Part shown: piece by piece, positions 1 to 13,383 of the stretch
How the letters are laid out: every line of letters begins with the position of its first letter
Numbering within the stretch: position 1 is the stretch's first letter
Source of the DNA: Gaertneriomyces semiglobifer
Lineage: Eukaryota; Chytridiomycota; Chytridiomycetes; Spizellomycetales; Spizellomycetaceae
Assembly: GCA_025558075.1 (NCBI GenBank)
Contig: JAHLKF010000031.1
Coordinates: 62,001 to 126,000, forward strand
Direction: 5' to 3'
DNA: 64,000 nt
Position numbers and translations under genes: made by a program
Notes under the pieces: generated by a model
What the model was told of the DNA's origin: nothing
The model's database searches: none
Seen by the model: the letters and a program-made list of their open reading frames with translations, nothing else

Positions 1-272
1 GGTGGAGTATACGAGTGGGGTTGCGATTGAGATTGCATTGAGAGCCGTCTGTCGCGGTCGAAAGATGACTGGCGCGTAGGAGCTATTATTCAAGAATTCG
101 TCGAGTCGAATTAGTAATTATCATCCGTGGTTTCGACGAAAACGCGGTGCAATTATTCTGCTAACATCCTCACAAACTGACCCAACCACATATCAACACC
201 TTTTCCAGCTCGCGTCTCATCGTGGCGGTTCACGTGAAATCGAGATAAAAGAACTCAAGTGGAGAAACTCAC

Positions 273-789
273 CATTAGAAGACTCGGTGCTTGTGCTAGC
301 ACTCCCGGATCTCCGATCGCGATGTCCGGTCGAGCCGGGTGTGGTGATGCTGTTCTGATGCTGCTTGTACCGATCCAACAGGGTTGACACGGGCACGCTG
401 GATGAAGACGACTTGTCGCCGCGAGGGGTAATCACAGCAGGAGAAGAGAGGGTCGATGCGTCGCTGTTTCGTCTAATTGAATGATGGGTTTGTAACGGCG
501 GAGGAGGGTACTGTGCCTCATGTGGGTGCGGTTGTTGAGGGCGATAATTCGGATGTATATGCGTAGGTAGGTGTTGATGAGCCTGACGATGTGGTTGCTG
601 TTGCGGGTGGTGTTGTGGTTGTGGTTGATGATGATTGAGGGGATGATGATGGTGACGGTGATGAGCGGGCTGAATACTTTGCGGGTGTTGCTGCTGTGGA
701 TGAATTAATGGGCCAGATGAGGATGGAAGAGGGAGATGGTACTGTGGATGATCGTAATAGGAAGGATACTGCACTGAGCGTCTGCGCAT
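273..789 (-). CDS. N-terminal exon of a His/Gln/Pro-rich low-complexity protein (partial)
   Basis: This is the first exon of a gene that continues leftward out of the window. It starts with Met-Arg-Arg-Arg and runs through about 100 residues of His, Gln and Pro repeats, then a Ser-rich stretch. The frame meets a good splice donor (G|GTGAGT) at 272, so the stop further on at 217 is probably intronic. Exon 2 may begin near position 47, but I could not join it in phase. No domain is recognisable. Such tracts are common in fungal regulatory proteins, which is not enough to assign a function. Confidence 0.5.
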
Positions 790-1911
790 TGTTCCTCCTC
801 CTCCTACATATACATGCAGATATCATTCCCCTGAACAATCTGCTCCATGTACACTCTGCCCACTCTGCCAAGCTCCTCGATCGCCGATTGATGCAACGCC
901 TGCCCTCCCGGATCGTTGTTCTCCCTGTCGTTGCTGGCGTGCGCTGTCGCTGTCGCTGTCGCTGTCGTCGTCGTCGTCGCCCGTCCTCTGCCCGCCCGCT
1001 CGCTGAATGCAATCCCAAAATGCGCAAATGCAGCTGAGGGAAACCACGACGAGCGACGTGTGGCAAGTCAATATGCGTCACTGCAAAGTGACTTGAGCAC
1101 GTGTACTCAGGTGCCGCCACGTGAGAGACGTGACTTATCGAAGGGCGTGTGAGAACGTTACGGTGGGCAGACGTTCTGTGCAGCCGGACGTACCTTGCAA
1201 ATGGGAAAATGCTATCCTAACAACTTCTAGGTAACGGGAACAAGGTTCATTGTTATTGGGTGTTGGAATTAAGATGTCAACGCACGGGTTGTCCAAGTTT
1301 CAACCGGAAGAATTGTGATGCGAAAGTCACTGCGAACAGATTACATGCAATTACATGCAATTAGCGATATTCCCAACAACTGCCAATATAAACCTACAAC
1401 TTCATAACCATGCTGATTGTCGTCATAAATTGGTTGGCTTAATTAATGTGCCCCAGCTTTGTTTTACTGTTTTCAAGGATCATAATCATTGTTTCCAAAC
1501 AACTATGCGAATGGCAGGTCCTTGCAGAGCCTATGCATATGGGAACGCGGTACGCTTCGTTTGAACCCCAAGCATGTTACTCTGTGGTCGAAAATGTGAA
1601 AACGTCATGTGTCAGTTGCTGGGCACCAGCGTGAGCACCGTACATATATATATAGACAGTATTGATAGGCTGTGCAGTGACCACGGCGGACGCTGCGACG
1701 CTTCACAAACGTCAAACAACTGTTTGCAGAGCTTCGCTTCATGTTTATTTACTCTCCCACGCCTGTTGGCATGTCCAGATCCAGATCCAGATGAAAAATA
1801 CCACCGAGAGTGTGTTGTGACAGTCAATACATGTGATTTTCCTGCTTACTTTCCGGATGCTTCTCATACACTTACACCAACGACTCTGATGCGTACTCTA
1901 TGTATATTGGA
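790..1911. other. intergenic region, no gene seen
   Basis: There are no convincing coding frames here. A (GCTGTC)n/(GTC)n simple repeat lies at about 941-980. The short open frames that cross it are artefacts of that repeat. The region lies between the starts and ends of two leftward genes, so it should hold the promoter of the His/Gln-rich gene. Confidence 0.6.
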
Positions 1912-3176
1912 CTAAACATCATCCCGTTCTAACCCTGCCCGTGACGCAGTCCACATCTTTGATCGTTGCTTCAGTTCTAACTCGTCACGCACTTTCACGT
2001 ATCCATAAATATATATGGCTTTGCACGTCGATGCTGCAATAATGATAGACCGGATCGGGTAGACGTAGTTGACGCCTGCCATGCCTTCAGGACTTCGAAC
2101 TACAATAACCCAAATGATGATGGCAAGTTGCATGACACCAGAGACGTAGCCAGAGAACCGTGATACTCTGAGAGATTCTTCCAACTAGTGCGATACAGAG
2201 GTGAGAGTCTGAACGGATGGTGGGACAAAACACAAGGGAAAAATGTCCTTACCAAGCCAAGAATCGCTTCAATTTGTTGTCGTTGCATACTGGACCCATC
2301 GGCAGTGTCACTTTTTTCGTCATTCCCTCGACTGGTATTTGCGCGACTGAGAGTGTACGTTGGACCTCCTTTGTTACTAATCGTTCCAGCCATACTTGGT
2401 GCTGGTGGCAGACTCGTGGTAGATTGCTTCTCCGCATCTCTCTGTTTTACGCTACCCGCTCGCGTTACCGCGGCCTTGTAGGTTGAACCTTTGCCCATGG
2501 CCTGACCTAGCTCTTCAAAGTTCTGTACAAGGACAGCACGGAGCTTAACACATGCCCAAGCAAATAACCAGGTGAAAGTGGTAGTGAAAATCATGATGCC
2601 GACGTGAAACAACGTGTGGATCAACCAGACCCGATGTGCGTCGTCGCGTTTGTAGAACACTACGTGAGCGGTGACAACGGCGAGATTGAATGCGATACTT
2701 GTAAGGAGGATGATGAATTGGAGGTTGGAGAGGATGTCGAGAACAGAGGAAATCGCCGTGCTTGTGGCACTGTTGAGGTTCCTCAAGTGTTTGATGGGTG
2801 TGATCCACGCATACGAGGCGGCCACTTGGAACGCATTACCGGCATTGATCGCAAACCACCAACCGACGATGAGAAAAACTTCGGATCCTGGGGTGCCAAG
2901 GAGGGCGGCGACATATACCCACAAATATATAAAGTTTGTCAGATGTGCGGTGAGGATGGGTCGACACAGTTGTGTGTTGAGCCATTTTGGGTTCTTCTTG
3001 AAGTTGAAACGAATCAGATAAAACCCGCCGAGGACGGATACGAGAAATAGGACGAGGTTGATGCCGTAGAGCATCACACGCGGCCATGAGGCACCGCATT
3101 GGTTGGTGATGTACCATTCGTTGAGGACGGTTGTCGGAGCATAATCGAGGATAGATAAGCGGGGGCATTCAGGCAT
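1912..3176 (-). CDS. multi-pass (about seven-helix) membrane protein, two exons
   Basis: Exons are 3176-2253 and 2184-1912, joined in phase 0 (donor G|GTAAGG, acceptor CTAG), giving 398 residues. The first about 220 residues contain about six strongly hydrophobic segments, beginning near residue 33. A Ser/Thr-rich polar loop follows (residues about 235-305), then one more hydrophobic segment in exon 2 and a charged cytosolic tail. The single long polar loop before the last helix resembles receptor-like seven-helix proteins of zoosporic fungi, but I see no family signature. It is probably an integral membrane receptor or transporter; the ligand is unknown. Confidence 0.6.
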
Positions 3177-3851
3177 CCTTCATGTAGGTAGATATGGTCA
3201 GGATGAGGTATTGGAGTGTGTACGGAGGTCGGCCCAGTATTTTCGGTATCTACCTTGTGCTTTAAGCGCAGGGCTGCACATTGGGCCATGGAATTGCTTT
3301 TCAGTGTATTGTTAGATTCTTTTGATTGGTCGTGTGCGGGAGGCTGGTGGGCATCGTTGGGATTCCCAGCCGGTTTCCAACCCCCATTCATCCTGTTTAT
3401 TTGACAAGCAATCAACAAAGGGTTGTTGTGCTATTCCTAGCCATGAGCGTTGAAACCTACGCAAATCTAATGGAATCGCGGGCGTACTACGCCGTCATAG
3501 CACCGTTTCCAGACCGCTAACTGAGTTTCCCATACTGCAACCCTCTTCTCTTAACGTTGATGATGTGCGCTGTGGATGTTGCTCGACGAAGGTGGTCCTC
3601 GGTTCTTGTCGGTGTTCAACGCGATGCCACTTGTCATTCTTCCGCAACAGTAGTTCTCTGCGATTTCGCGTGATAGCACGTGAGATTAACCACGTGACAT
3701 GCGCGTAACGCGCGCGGACATCTCCGCGAAGTGTGAAATGAAATGGCAGAACAACAAAGGAGCAACTGGAATTTGGTAGGGGGGGAACTGAAAAGGTTAA
3801 ACCTGACGAACCATCATTGACGAAAAGCGAGAACGACAGGTCTGAATCAAG
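3177..3851. other. intergenic spacer between divergent genes
   Basis: This spacer separates the leftward membrane protein from a rightward gene starting at 3852 and should hold both promoters. It contains GC-rich CACGTGAC / CACGTGAG words near 3678-3700, which match the E-box type sites bound by fungal bHLH or bZIP factors. No coding frame is credible. Confidence 0.5.
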
Positions 3852-4636
3852 ATGAATTATTCGTACCAAAGTTCCTACAATCAACAGCCGCAATATCAAC
3901 ATCCACAACAGCAGCAAAGATCGCAGCATCAGCCACAAACGTCCGTTTCCTCAAGTACTCGGCTCAGTCAAGCGCTCGCGGACCTTATTACCATTGGCTG
4001 TCTCAAGGGTTTACGCTACGTCCGTTCTAATTTGCGCGGAAGAGAAGAATGTATTCTGCTCATCGGCAAGGACCTCCCATCATCACACACCCAATTTGAC
4101 GGTGGACTCACCGATCCGGAGTTGGCCGCACTACCACCTTCGGCGATGGCGTATTTGCTAGCCGTCTATGCGCGTTATCAGAGACCGTTTGCTTGGGTAG
4201 GGGGTCATTAACGTACACTGAATCGGAGTTTAAACCATTAAAGTCATTCTTGTGATGTATCCAGCTCCGATCATCCCCAAGCGCAGCTCACCATACACTC
4301 TCGAGCAACCCCGATCACCCCCTTTCACTCCCTATTACAGAGAACTGGATTGACGCTCCAGAAACACGCCTCGCCGACGTCCTTTCCTTTCTTATCACTC
4401 AATCCCTATCTCCTGCCACTACTGAAGCGGCTGGTGCTATCAACCCGTGGTCCGTCGATTTAGCCTACTTTGATACTCTTTCTACCAACCAAGAACGCAT
4501 CGTACGCATTTCAGCTATGCTTCTCTTCCTCCAAAATGTGCTGCCGCGCGCCCATCCAAAGGTCATGCCAAGTATTTTACAAGACGTAGAGGCTCTGCAG
4601 AAACGACTCACGCAAGCATACAAGATGTTATTGTAA
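3852..4636 (+). CDS. hypothetical 212-residue protein, two exons
   Basis: Exon 1 (3852-4196) encodes a Gln/Tyr-rich start of about 40 residues, then a folded-looking segment. The intron begins GTAGGG at 4197 and ends at AG 4341-4342. Exon 2 (4343-4636) continues in phase 0 with an Asn-Trp-Ile-Asp start and ends in a helical, Leu-rich C-terminus. The alternative of reading through the intron stops after three codons. The C-terminal two thirds look all-helical. I do not recognise the family. Confidence 0.6.
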
Positions 4637-4862
4637 TCCACATCTCAATAAATGTCAAGGTGAGCACCTTATTGAAACTGCAAAAGACAATGGACAATGC
4701 ACTGTTTCCGTTTTATTATCACATTCTATAACGTTTTATACCAAAACCACGTACTCTAACAAACAAAACGAATAAGAGCGCCCCCCTTTTCTGTGTTGTC
4801 TACATGAAGCTGTTCATATACACCTGCGATGCATACCCATGCATGTTTATTTCCCGCCTCTT

Positions 4863-7800
4863 TCAGCTTGTCCTCCATTCCAACCCTCCTGCCGAAGCAG
4901 TTGCAGCAGCAGTACTTCTTGGTCGTTCCTTCGCCCTCCTGCCATCCTCTCGCTTCCCAACTTCGTAAACATGACTGCTCTCCAAAGCAAGCCCTCCACT
5001 ACCTCCTTCAAACCGCTCCGGGCTGCCTATCCCTCGGACCACCACCCCATGCTCGTCACTCTCGCTATTCACGGCAAGCTCACGTGTCTGAAGCCCAGGA
5101 CCGGATTGTAGCACGGGGGAGACACTGTGCAACCCGTTGGGTGTAGCGAGGCCTGACCCAGTTGTGCTGCCGTTGAATGACTTGAGACCGGTAGAGGCCC
5201 GGCTAAGTTTGGGCGACGCTGCGTCTGTTGTGTAGATGTAGTGACCTACGATGACGCATAACAGTATAAGTCAAGGTTATAAATGAGGCTCGGTTGCGCT
5301 TGGGTATGGAAAGTTCGTGGGTATGTGTATGTGTGTGTGTATTTTGCAAGGGGAGGGGAAGGGGGCAGGGAAATGGATAATGCCAATGAATTGGCCAGCA
5401 ATTCATGTTTACATACCATACCCCTTCCTCTGCCCCGCAGGGGCGCCTGCACCAAACGATTGTTGAGGGGACTGGCCGGGTCGCTGCTGATGCTGTTGTT
5501 GATGTTGCGGGGAACTCATACTGCTCCCGGCCGAGGACCCTCCACTGCGAGAGGGAGAAGGCGCGTACGCACTTGACCGTGGGGACGGAGAATAAACCAA
5601 GGGGCGTGCAGGCGAGGTAGCTTTGCTACCAGCGTCGCTACCGCCGGTGTTCCCACCCAAATTGGGACTCTGTCGTGGACTGCTCGGCGCACTTATTTGT
5701 CCGCCCTTGTTCGCAAAAAACTTGCGACACTCTCTGATTGCGTTCATGATCTTCTTACGAGACCCAAACGTCGAGACCCCAATATCCTTGAGTTCATTCT
5801 CTTCCAACATCAATAGTGTCCCAAAATCCACCTCTTCTTGTGTAAATATTGGAATGAACTGCTCCAATTCCAAGGCCCGGAAAAATAGCTTGACCGGCTC
5901 GTAGGATTTGGGGTTCGACGCCTCAATATCAAACAGGTGGGTAATCATGGTAGGTGAAAAAGGACCATAATCTTCTTCTTCCGTGTCCGTTTCTACTTCA
6001 TCGCGCAGGTGTGAAGGTCCGGGTCCGGGCCTTGTATCTTGCATGAGCCGACTTCGAGATCGCTCATTGATAACACCCATGGACCGCGACAGTTTCAGGC
6101 CGCAGAATTTATCGTTGGGAACGCGCACGCCCAGCTGTCCCCCCGGACGTTCCGGGGCATCAATTGGTGACAACATACCCGCAAACCCCTTGAGAAGCTC
6201 TGGGTCCGTACTGGGATCCATATCATGTTCGAGGTCTTCATGACCGCCGGTAGCAATCGGGTCTGGGAGCTGTAATGGGGCACGTCGCGATGGTGGGTAG
6301 TTCTGGCCTTGGTGTGCACTCGGCCCCCACCCGCCTAATGGAAGCGAAGTCGGACCGAGGCTTGTTGCGGCAAGCGTAGCTGCCAAAATATTGGTATTGA
6401 CTTGATTGAGATCTGAGCTGCTTCGTTTCATCTCTCCGGGCATGTTATGGCTCGGCGTGACGGCACCTTGACGATCAGGACCGCCCACCTCTTCAAAGTG
6501 TCGTCTCAGATCCGGTGAGGAGTGAGCAAACTGGGTGTTGCGCGTCATCCCCGCGGAAACGACGTTGGAACTGGCAAATGCACCCTCGAAGAGCCCACCA
6601 AACCCAGAGGCAACGGCGTGATTGGGGGTGTCCGCTCCAGAGCTGACACCAGCCAAAAGTTTGCTGGGAAAATGTTGGGAAAAGTCGAACGAACGTTGAG
6701 GTTGTAAATTCTTATAGGAATCCGTTCGTGGAAGGCCACCTGGTTTCTGTAAAGGCACATTCTTCGAACCCAGGCATTCCATTATCATATTCTTTGCCGG
6801 CTCAACACCTTGGGCGAACGGGCGCACGAAAAACATCAAGAAGGTGCATTCACTAGGTCCAGTTTCCTCTAACGGCGTCATATGATAGTAAATGTCGATA
6901 CCCCATTCATGACCAATCCGATTGATGGCACTTTTCATCTCTGGTGACTGAATGGCCATCCAAGCTGCAGGCGTTGCTGGAATGCTGAACACTTCTACAT
7001 CAGGCACGAGGGAACGGAGGCGCTCCATGGCTGCCTGAACATTCGGTTCGGCACCCTGAATAGTAATATCATCTTTCCCACTCTCCTTTTCAGGAAGGGC
7101 CACTTCGACTTTAGTGACCTTCATGAGTTCATTCAAGAGCATTCCTCTGGGGCCCACAACTAAACGGTGCAATTGCCTGGGGATGGGCAAGGTCGTTGTA
7201 ACCTTGTTTTTCTCACCCATGACAATTAACTCCATGATGCTCTGCTTGAGCAAGTCCAAATTCGCAGAGTTCTTCATTGGAGTGCGGGCAATAACATTGT
7301 CCATGTTCTCAAAGTAGCCACCTAAATGAGCAAACTCCTCTGCATTCGAAAACTTGACGTACACCGCATACTTTTTCATAATGCGCTGGATGTTTTTCCC
7401 TCCCACGCCAATGATACGCTTATGAAAGGCTTCGGGAACGTAGAACGAGATCTCGGCTGGCATCTCGTCTTCAAGAAGAGCCAGTCCTTCTAGTGCTTTG
7501 GATGGAATGGTGTTGTAGAGGTCGATGAGCATGTTGTAATCGCTGAAATTCTCTTGAAATGTGACTTTGCATCCACTGGCTTTGACAATTTTGTTGATCT
7601 TGCCATTCTTCTTGCCGTTGATGAACTCCCGGTGTTCAAGGGCAAGTTCGAGCTGAAATTTGGTGTCGCGGATAGATAGGGTGCGGAGCGTGTCGAGGGT
7701 AGACACGGCCTGATAGGCGGACTTGACGGCGGCTTCTAAGCCGTATATCTCAATGTATTGTTTCTGAATAACTACTTCTGCGCGCGTTTGCTGGCTGATG

Positions 7801-9110
7801 CGACAGAGAGGGTTGATGAGATGCATCAACGGCGATAAAATAGGTGCTGGAGTGGGTTGGTTGATAGCAGGTGTGCCAAGTTGTATGCCAGCAACATAGA
7901 AGTCGCACACCTAACCCGTGAAGGATGAGAAAATAGTGTGAATGCAAGCAATGGGATTCTCAAGCTTACCATGTGCATAATGGCTCTACAGCTCCTCTCA
8001 AGGTATACCCGGTCATCCCCGACAATGACCAAATGATTGGTATTCGTTCCTAGCGGTGGTATACCGATGTATGTGGCGTTATCTCTCATTATTTTCCTCA
8101 ATGTTTGCTTGCAGTTCATCAGCATCCAGTCGAGCTTCCTCGGCAGAATGTTCAAACGCTTGCTTTGAACCATCGTAGACTATATAATTCATTAGAGTGA
8201 GCACACATCACTGTGGAGGGTGAAGTCAGCGTGGCCAAGTGAGAACATACCCTTTGTTGGCCCATGCGACTCAGGCGGTCGCGGGCGCTCATCACGCCCT
8301 CTGGGCGACCAGTGATCCAGATGGTGCGGGGATATGAAGCGTCAGCTCCGTATACAAACGGGGTTGGCATGTAAATATTGGTCATGGTATCATGCATGAC
8401 GGTCTCAAGAATGCAAGCCTTGCGGCCAGCGAGTAAGGGGTGCAGCTGCGGGTCAAGGTCAAATGGTTCTGCATGAAGGCCCGCCTGGAAGAAAGTCAAA
8501 TACATTGAGGTGAATGCCCAGTGGCAAAGCAAAGAACTGGTACAAACGCCCATACCATTTCATCCAAAAGAACCAGACTTGCCATTCTTGCTCTTTCGAC
8601 GTCTTCCCATCGTCCCACTACTTCGAGCTCAATACTCTCCTTTTGCAGGTCGCTGACTCCGCTGGCACCCGCTAAACCCGGCGGGGGCATGGGAGAACTG
8701 TTGTAATTTCCTCCAACACACGTAATTTGCGTTTTCGTTTGCTGCATGATGTTGTCTAGCTTTCGCTTGAGCTCGGGTCGCATTTCAGCGTTCGCGTCGA
8801 GCACTGTCAAGCGGGACGCTTTAATGGTGATCAGAGTATGAGACGGCATTTCCCGCAAGAGGGCGCCGCGCACTTTTGCTACGCCTTCGACAAGGCCAAC
8901 AACCCCAATACTGAGATCAACTTCAACCGGGCCCTGACTGCGAACCGTGGCTTCGGGCGGCACAACCATCACGTAGCAGCCATGTGCCGCGCCTGTTGCT
9001 TCGCACAGTCCGCGAATGTGCTCGACCACGGCATCCTGTGGGTTCTGTTGGCTGTGGTAAGTTCGGATGGGATAAGGGAACGTGACGGCGATGATTGTGG
9101 ATGGGTCCAT
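4863..9110 (-). CDS. Bicaudal-C-like RNA-binding protein (KH repeats and SAM domain)
   Basis: Five exons join in phase: 9110-8556, 8484-8251, 8179-7970, 7910-5417 and 5224-4863, giving about 1,284 residues. The long fourth exon shows two KH-type GxxG loops (GVGGKN near 7400; GPRG near 7150) within hydrophobic alternation, and the three upstream exons look like further degenerate KH folds. A SAM domain follows near 5730-5930 (pattern FFRALELEQFIPIF ... LKDIGVSTFGSRKKI). KH arrays plus a C-terminal SAM domain are the Bicaudal-C arrangement, known to bind mRNA 3' UTRs and to oligomerise through SAM. Between KH and SAM lies a long Ser/Pro/Gly-rich linker; the tail after SAM is also disordered. 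Last-exon joining (TAT-G|AC) keeps the frame and avoids an intronic stop. Confidence 0.8.
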
Positions 9111-11386
9111 GGCGATTCGGGTGACAGTACGGGGATGGGAGACTTTCGCACTTCTGTCGCTTGTGCGCTGACGGTATCAGGCGCAGCGTAACAGTAGGGA
9201 GGGTAACGGCCAACTTTTGCTGGCGGATATTGTTCTCCCCTCAACAGTAACGGTGTATCTTTACTAGCAAATTCAGGTTTACCAAAAACCTTTTGAAGCG
9301 AGCTGCCTTCGACGATGATATAAATAATTCTTCCCGGGAATCTTTGTAGCGGCTCCTCCAGCAGGTGAATGGAAGAGGCGTTAGGTATACTCAGACTCTT
9401 GGGTTGCACTCCCCCACAGCGACCAATGGCGACTCTCGTGCCAGAATTAGGGAGAGTTCCAACCGGAAATATTTCTAAAAACAGCACTTTGTCCCAGGGG
9501 GTGATGTTGAGGGTAAAAAGCGGAAGTTTACACTCGTTTCGCCGGGAATATCCCACTTTGCGCAAGATTCGCTGCCTTTTTAACTGTCCTCTGTGCGTTT
9601 CCCCCTACACTCGATGCCTCTTTACTCAAGCACCAGGTTCGCCGTAGGAAAAAGCCCTGGGTCTTATGCTCTTACACTTTGGTCGGGCGAATTGATTAAA
9701 ATGGATCGACGCTGCAGCATCATGGGCACACCATTCACCGCGGCGCCTCACAACAGTCCGTGGAGAGGAGTATATTCGGGTAGGTCGGTCCCGGGGAATA
9801 GGTAATCTGAAGATATAAATAGTAACGTAGTTTTGTCACGGGTGGCAGTTCTTGGGCACGACCCAGACCCCTTTCCTTCACACTGATCTATCGGCCCTTT
9901 TTGTTAGAGAAATGCTGTCCAGAGGAGTGGACCACCAATACTGGTTGGCTGAGGTATAACAGCTTGTTCGGTATACTTGAAAGCGAGTTTACAGCGTGCG
10001 TTCGGCTTGTTCTGGCCAAAGTGGTGGCCCTTTAACTCTTTCGTTGACAAAAAAAGTCCCCGGGGAATGATGTTACATAGGGTCCTTATAGTAGTGCTAT
10101 TGGATTTCTTAGTAGGGCCCGTTCAAGTGATGCGAAGCATGCTGTGGCGCTCCTCAAACACAGTCACAAAAAATACCGTCAAGACCCGGAGAATGGAATA
10201 GAGGGCGAGGACTACCCATCTGAGCTGCAGTTTGGTCGTTGGAACGCTTGCTTGCTGTGAAATGGCAGTTTATTGTGTTTTGTTATATGTCTTTCTGAGG
10301 GAAGTGCAAGCGATTAGGGTTACAAGCGACTGGGCGATTTCGCACCCCGAGGACCAACAATACAATTCCAGCGGAAAACGCTAAGTGGAAAAATCAAAAA
10401 GGCCCTGGGAACTGCTTTGGGGATCCAATGAATTCGGAAAATGGAAAGAATTTGTTCACTCTGTCGAAAACCGGACGCTGACAGGACCCCCATAACATTG
10501 ACAGCTCGCGTAGGCCGTCCAGGGTCCAAGGACCACACAAATCAAAAAAAACTGCTTCCAAAGAAGCAACCTGATTAGGGTGCCTTCCTTAACCTTACCC
10601 CCGCGCACTATCCCCCTCACACTCTCTGCCGTTCATCCAGCACTCGCATTAAAATCCTGCTCCTATTGACGTCCTATGAAAGAATCACGCTGTCGGAATG
10701 TATTACGTAATATTATGGCGGGCTCTTGTTCAAACTGACGGACACGCGATACGAAAAACCTTGTTCTTCCAGATCCAATGCAATGGTAAGTGATGATATC
10801 CTTTTGCCGGAGGAATTTCGGGCACCAATAAGCGGGTTTTCGTGATTACTATTTGATCAAGTTCGTGATGTACGCCGTCATTTACGTGCACTTCTATGCT
10901 ATGGATTTCGTGATTAAGGTCCGTTTCGGACACCGGATTCATCACCGGGTTCACTCTCATCTTCTAAATACTCCTCCGTCGCCTCCATTTCCTCTTCCTG
11001 TGGGTCATATCATAGAGTAATTACGGACACACCCTGCTAGTCGTCACGTAACCCACAACATAGCGATCACGAACATGTTGCCTTGTTCACGAAAGTGTAA
11101 CGTAAAGGCCACCAAAATCACGAAAATCCAATTGATGGTGCCCGTAATCCGTCCGGCAAAAGGATACTTTTATACAGTCCCATTATTAAAGACGCCCAAA
11201 GTCGCTGCAACACAGTCCAAGTACGAGCTGTCGGTCATTTAGTTCTCAAGAGGTTTTATGCATTTAGGTGGGCAGATTCATGTCTCCAGGTGAAGTGCAA
11301 GGTGTCAACATTGATCATAATAAAGATCTGTGATTGCACATTACAAGTGAACGGCATTCTTAATGTCAAGCAACTCGTTGCACGTC
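9111..11386. other. 2.3-kb region without a recognisable gene
   Basis: Both strands are broken into short frames with no domain or plausible exon chain. One leftward frame of 198 codons (9565-8969) overlaps the start of the KH/SAM gene but reads as unstructured sequence and is more likely 5' UTR or chance. The segment should include the KH/SAM promoter and the 3' flank of the calponin-type gene. Confidence 0.5.
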
Positions 11387-13383
11387 CTATTTAGTTCCTT
11401 TTTCCATTACCTTGCGCAGACTCGCTATATTCTGACAGAGCTACGCGAAATGACAGGTTTGAGTGTGCAATCGCCAACAGCTGCAAGGGTTCCTGACCAC
11501 ATACCAGATCCCCGCTCTTCGCGTCGCGGATATCTTCGGCGCTGACCATATATTGCTTTGGAATGCCTAATGACTGCGTCGCCGTGACATAGTTATTGAT
11601 GTTTTCCATTTTGGCAAAGACGAGCTTGCCGGTATTAATCTTAAGTTGTTGCGTAGGACGAAGAGCATTGAGCAAGCTGGAAAGAAACAGACAGTGTGAG
11701 AGACTTCCACATGCCAGTCCGAACATATGCAGCACTACCGAACGAGGATGACGCCATCCTTTGCGAGCTCTTGGATCGGTGTATCTGCAAACTTGCTCTG
11801 ATCATCCCCGACCGTTTTGGCAATCCAATTCTTGATTTCCACCTCATTGGTGTCTGCCTCGTTCAAGGCCGAGTCGTGACTGCCAGTCCTACTAAGAGAG
11901 GTGCTGCCAAGTTTTTTCAGGCCGGTAAGTATTGACGACCCTCCCACAGCGCCAAACGGGCTGACACCCCCAAACTTCTTTCTGACATCATCCGACGGGG
12001 TGGATTCAGCCTGTGGAGAGTTAAGGGTGCCACGCCCCACGCTTTTGGCTGGTGCCGCTCCCGGGCTTGCGGGCGCCGCCGTCTCGGGTGTCGCAGCCTT
12101 TACAGACGATTTGATCGGGCTCGGTACTCGCGGCGGCGCATTCTTTACAGGCGACGATGGCGTTTGATCAGGCGATGCAGCCCGGTTGAAAAGCGGTAAC
12201 TGGAACTTGCCCACTTTTGTTGGCGAGGGTGACTTATCTGATGGCTCAGGTTGCGCCGCTGAACCGGTTTTCTTTAATGATTCTGTCTTTTCCAATTTCG
12301 CCTCTGACCGCGAAACCTTCTGCGTAGTATCTGTTTCTCGTGCTTCGACGCTAGGTGTCTTCTCCACCATTCGCAGCCCAGCAGGTTTGACGGCATGCTC
12401 TGTTTTTTCAGACTTCTCTACCTTCTTCAAAGGCCCACCACTAATGTCCAGCGGCTGGGCTTTGTGTGTATTCGTCGTTCCAGGTACAGAATCGGCAGAA
12501 GCTTTCTTCAGTTTAACACTACTAATATCTAGCGGCATCTGTTTGGGAACTTCGGCTTCGAGTGTTGTTTCCTCTAACGATTTCTTAGCTTTCACTCCAA
12601 TCGGAACAAATTTTGACGAATCTTTCTCTGACGCCTTCGCCTCGTCGACCTTTTTTGTTGACCCAGACGCACGTTTTACACGGGGGTGCGGCCTCGCTCG
12701 TGTTGCATGACCCAGCGGTTTCCCTAGTGGTTGCAGATCAGGCAATGCCGGTTCGGCATCAGTTGAGGCCTCATGTTTCGGTTGCAGCTCATTTTCTTTC
12801 TCATTATTCGGTTGGTTCAAGCTCCTCTTCTTCTCCGCTATGTCCGTCAACACTTCCTCTGGTCTATCTGCATCGGCCGGAAGCTTGACGCCACCGGCCA
12901 AATCATCAACAGCAGCTGAAGTGTCCATAGATTGTCTCCTGATGATATCGCCCAATGCACTCAACGCCTCGTTTGCAAAGCTGGCTGATTCTGATGCTAG
13001 CAGCAGCTCGTTCTGCGTGACAGCAGCGTCTGCTACCACCTGCAAATCAGCCATACGCTCCTTTAGCTGTGCAATCTCTTCATCTGAATAACAGTACATG
13101 GTTAGCATATATGCATCAAGGGGACATTCTGATATGCAGACGGTAGACGCTTATTCTGCCTTCTTGGACACACCTTTCACGTCGGTGGCGCCAGAGTTAC
13201 TACTGCAAGGGGAGAAGATTCAGAAAATAACTCTATTGAAATTGCAGCAAGGGGGCGACTCGCCTACCTAGGATCATCTTTCAGAGGCGACGCAGGCCGC
13301 TGTACTCGTTGAACGCAAGGTCAGCGTGAACACATGGATATGACCGGCAGATCTCATGTACCAACCTCGGCATGAGATGACAT
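11387..13383 (-). CDS. calponin-homology (CH) domain protein with long disordered N-terminal region
   Basis: Six exons join in phase: 13383-13362, 13304-13268, 13202-13174, 13083-11739, 11676-11505 and 11440-11387, giving 552 residues. The protein opens MSSHAEV, then a helical segment, then about 300 Lys/Ser/Pro-rich residues with many SP motifs. The last about 110 residues form a single CH domain (IKNWIAKTVGDD ... GVILVRLLNALRP ... MENINNYV ... SAEDIRDAKSGDL). A single type-3 CH domain is the transgelin/calponin pattern, associated with actin binding or bundling; this is far longer than fungal Scp1-type proteins of about 200 residues. The last short exon replaces an apparent read-through of the donor GTATGT and restores a typical helical CH end. 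Micro-exons of 22, 37 and 29 bases are supported only by phase and splice sites. Confidence 0.75.

Noticed and set aside
518..1120. Overlapping long frames on both strands
   Set aside because: Created by simple repeats of CTGTCG and GTG/CAC; they change composition with frame and have no domain.
5905..5925. tRNA B-box-like GGTTCGACGCC
   Set aside because: Lies inside the coding exon of the KH/SAM gene with no cloverleaf.
8969..9565. 198-codon leftward frame upstream of the KH/SAM gene
   Set aside because: Overlaps the start of a better-supported gene and has no recognisable features.
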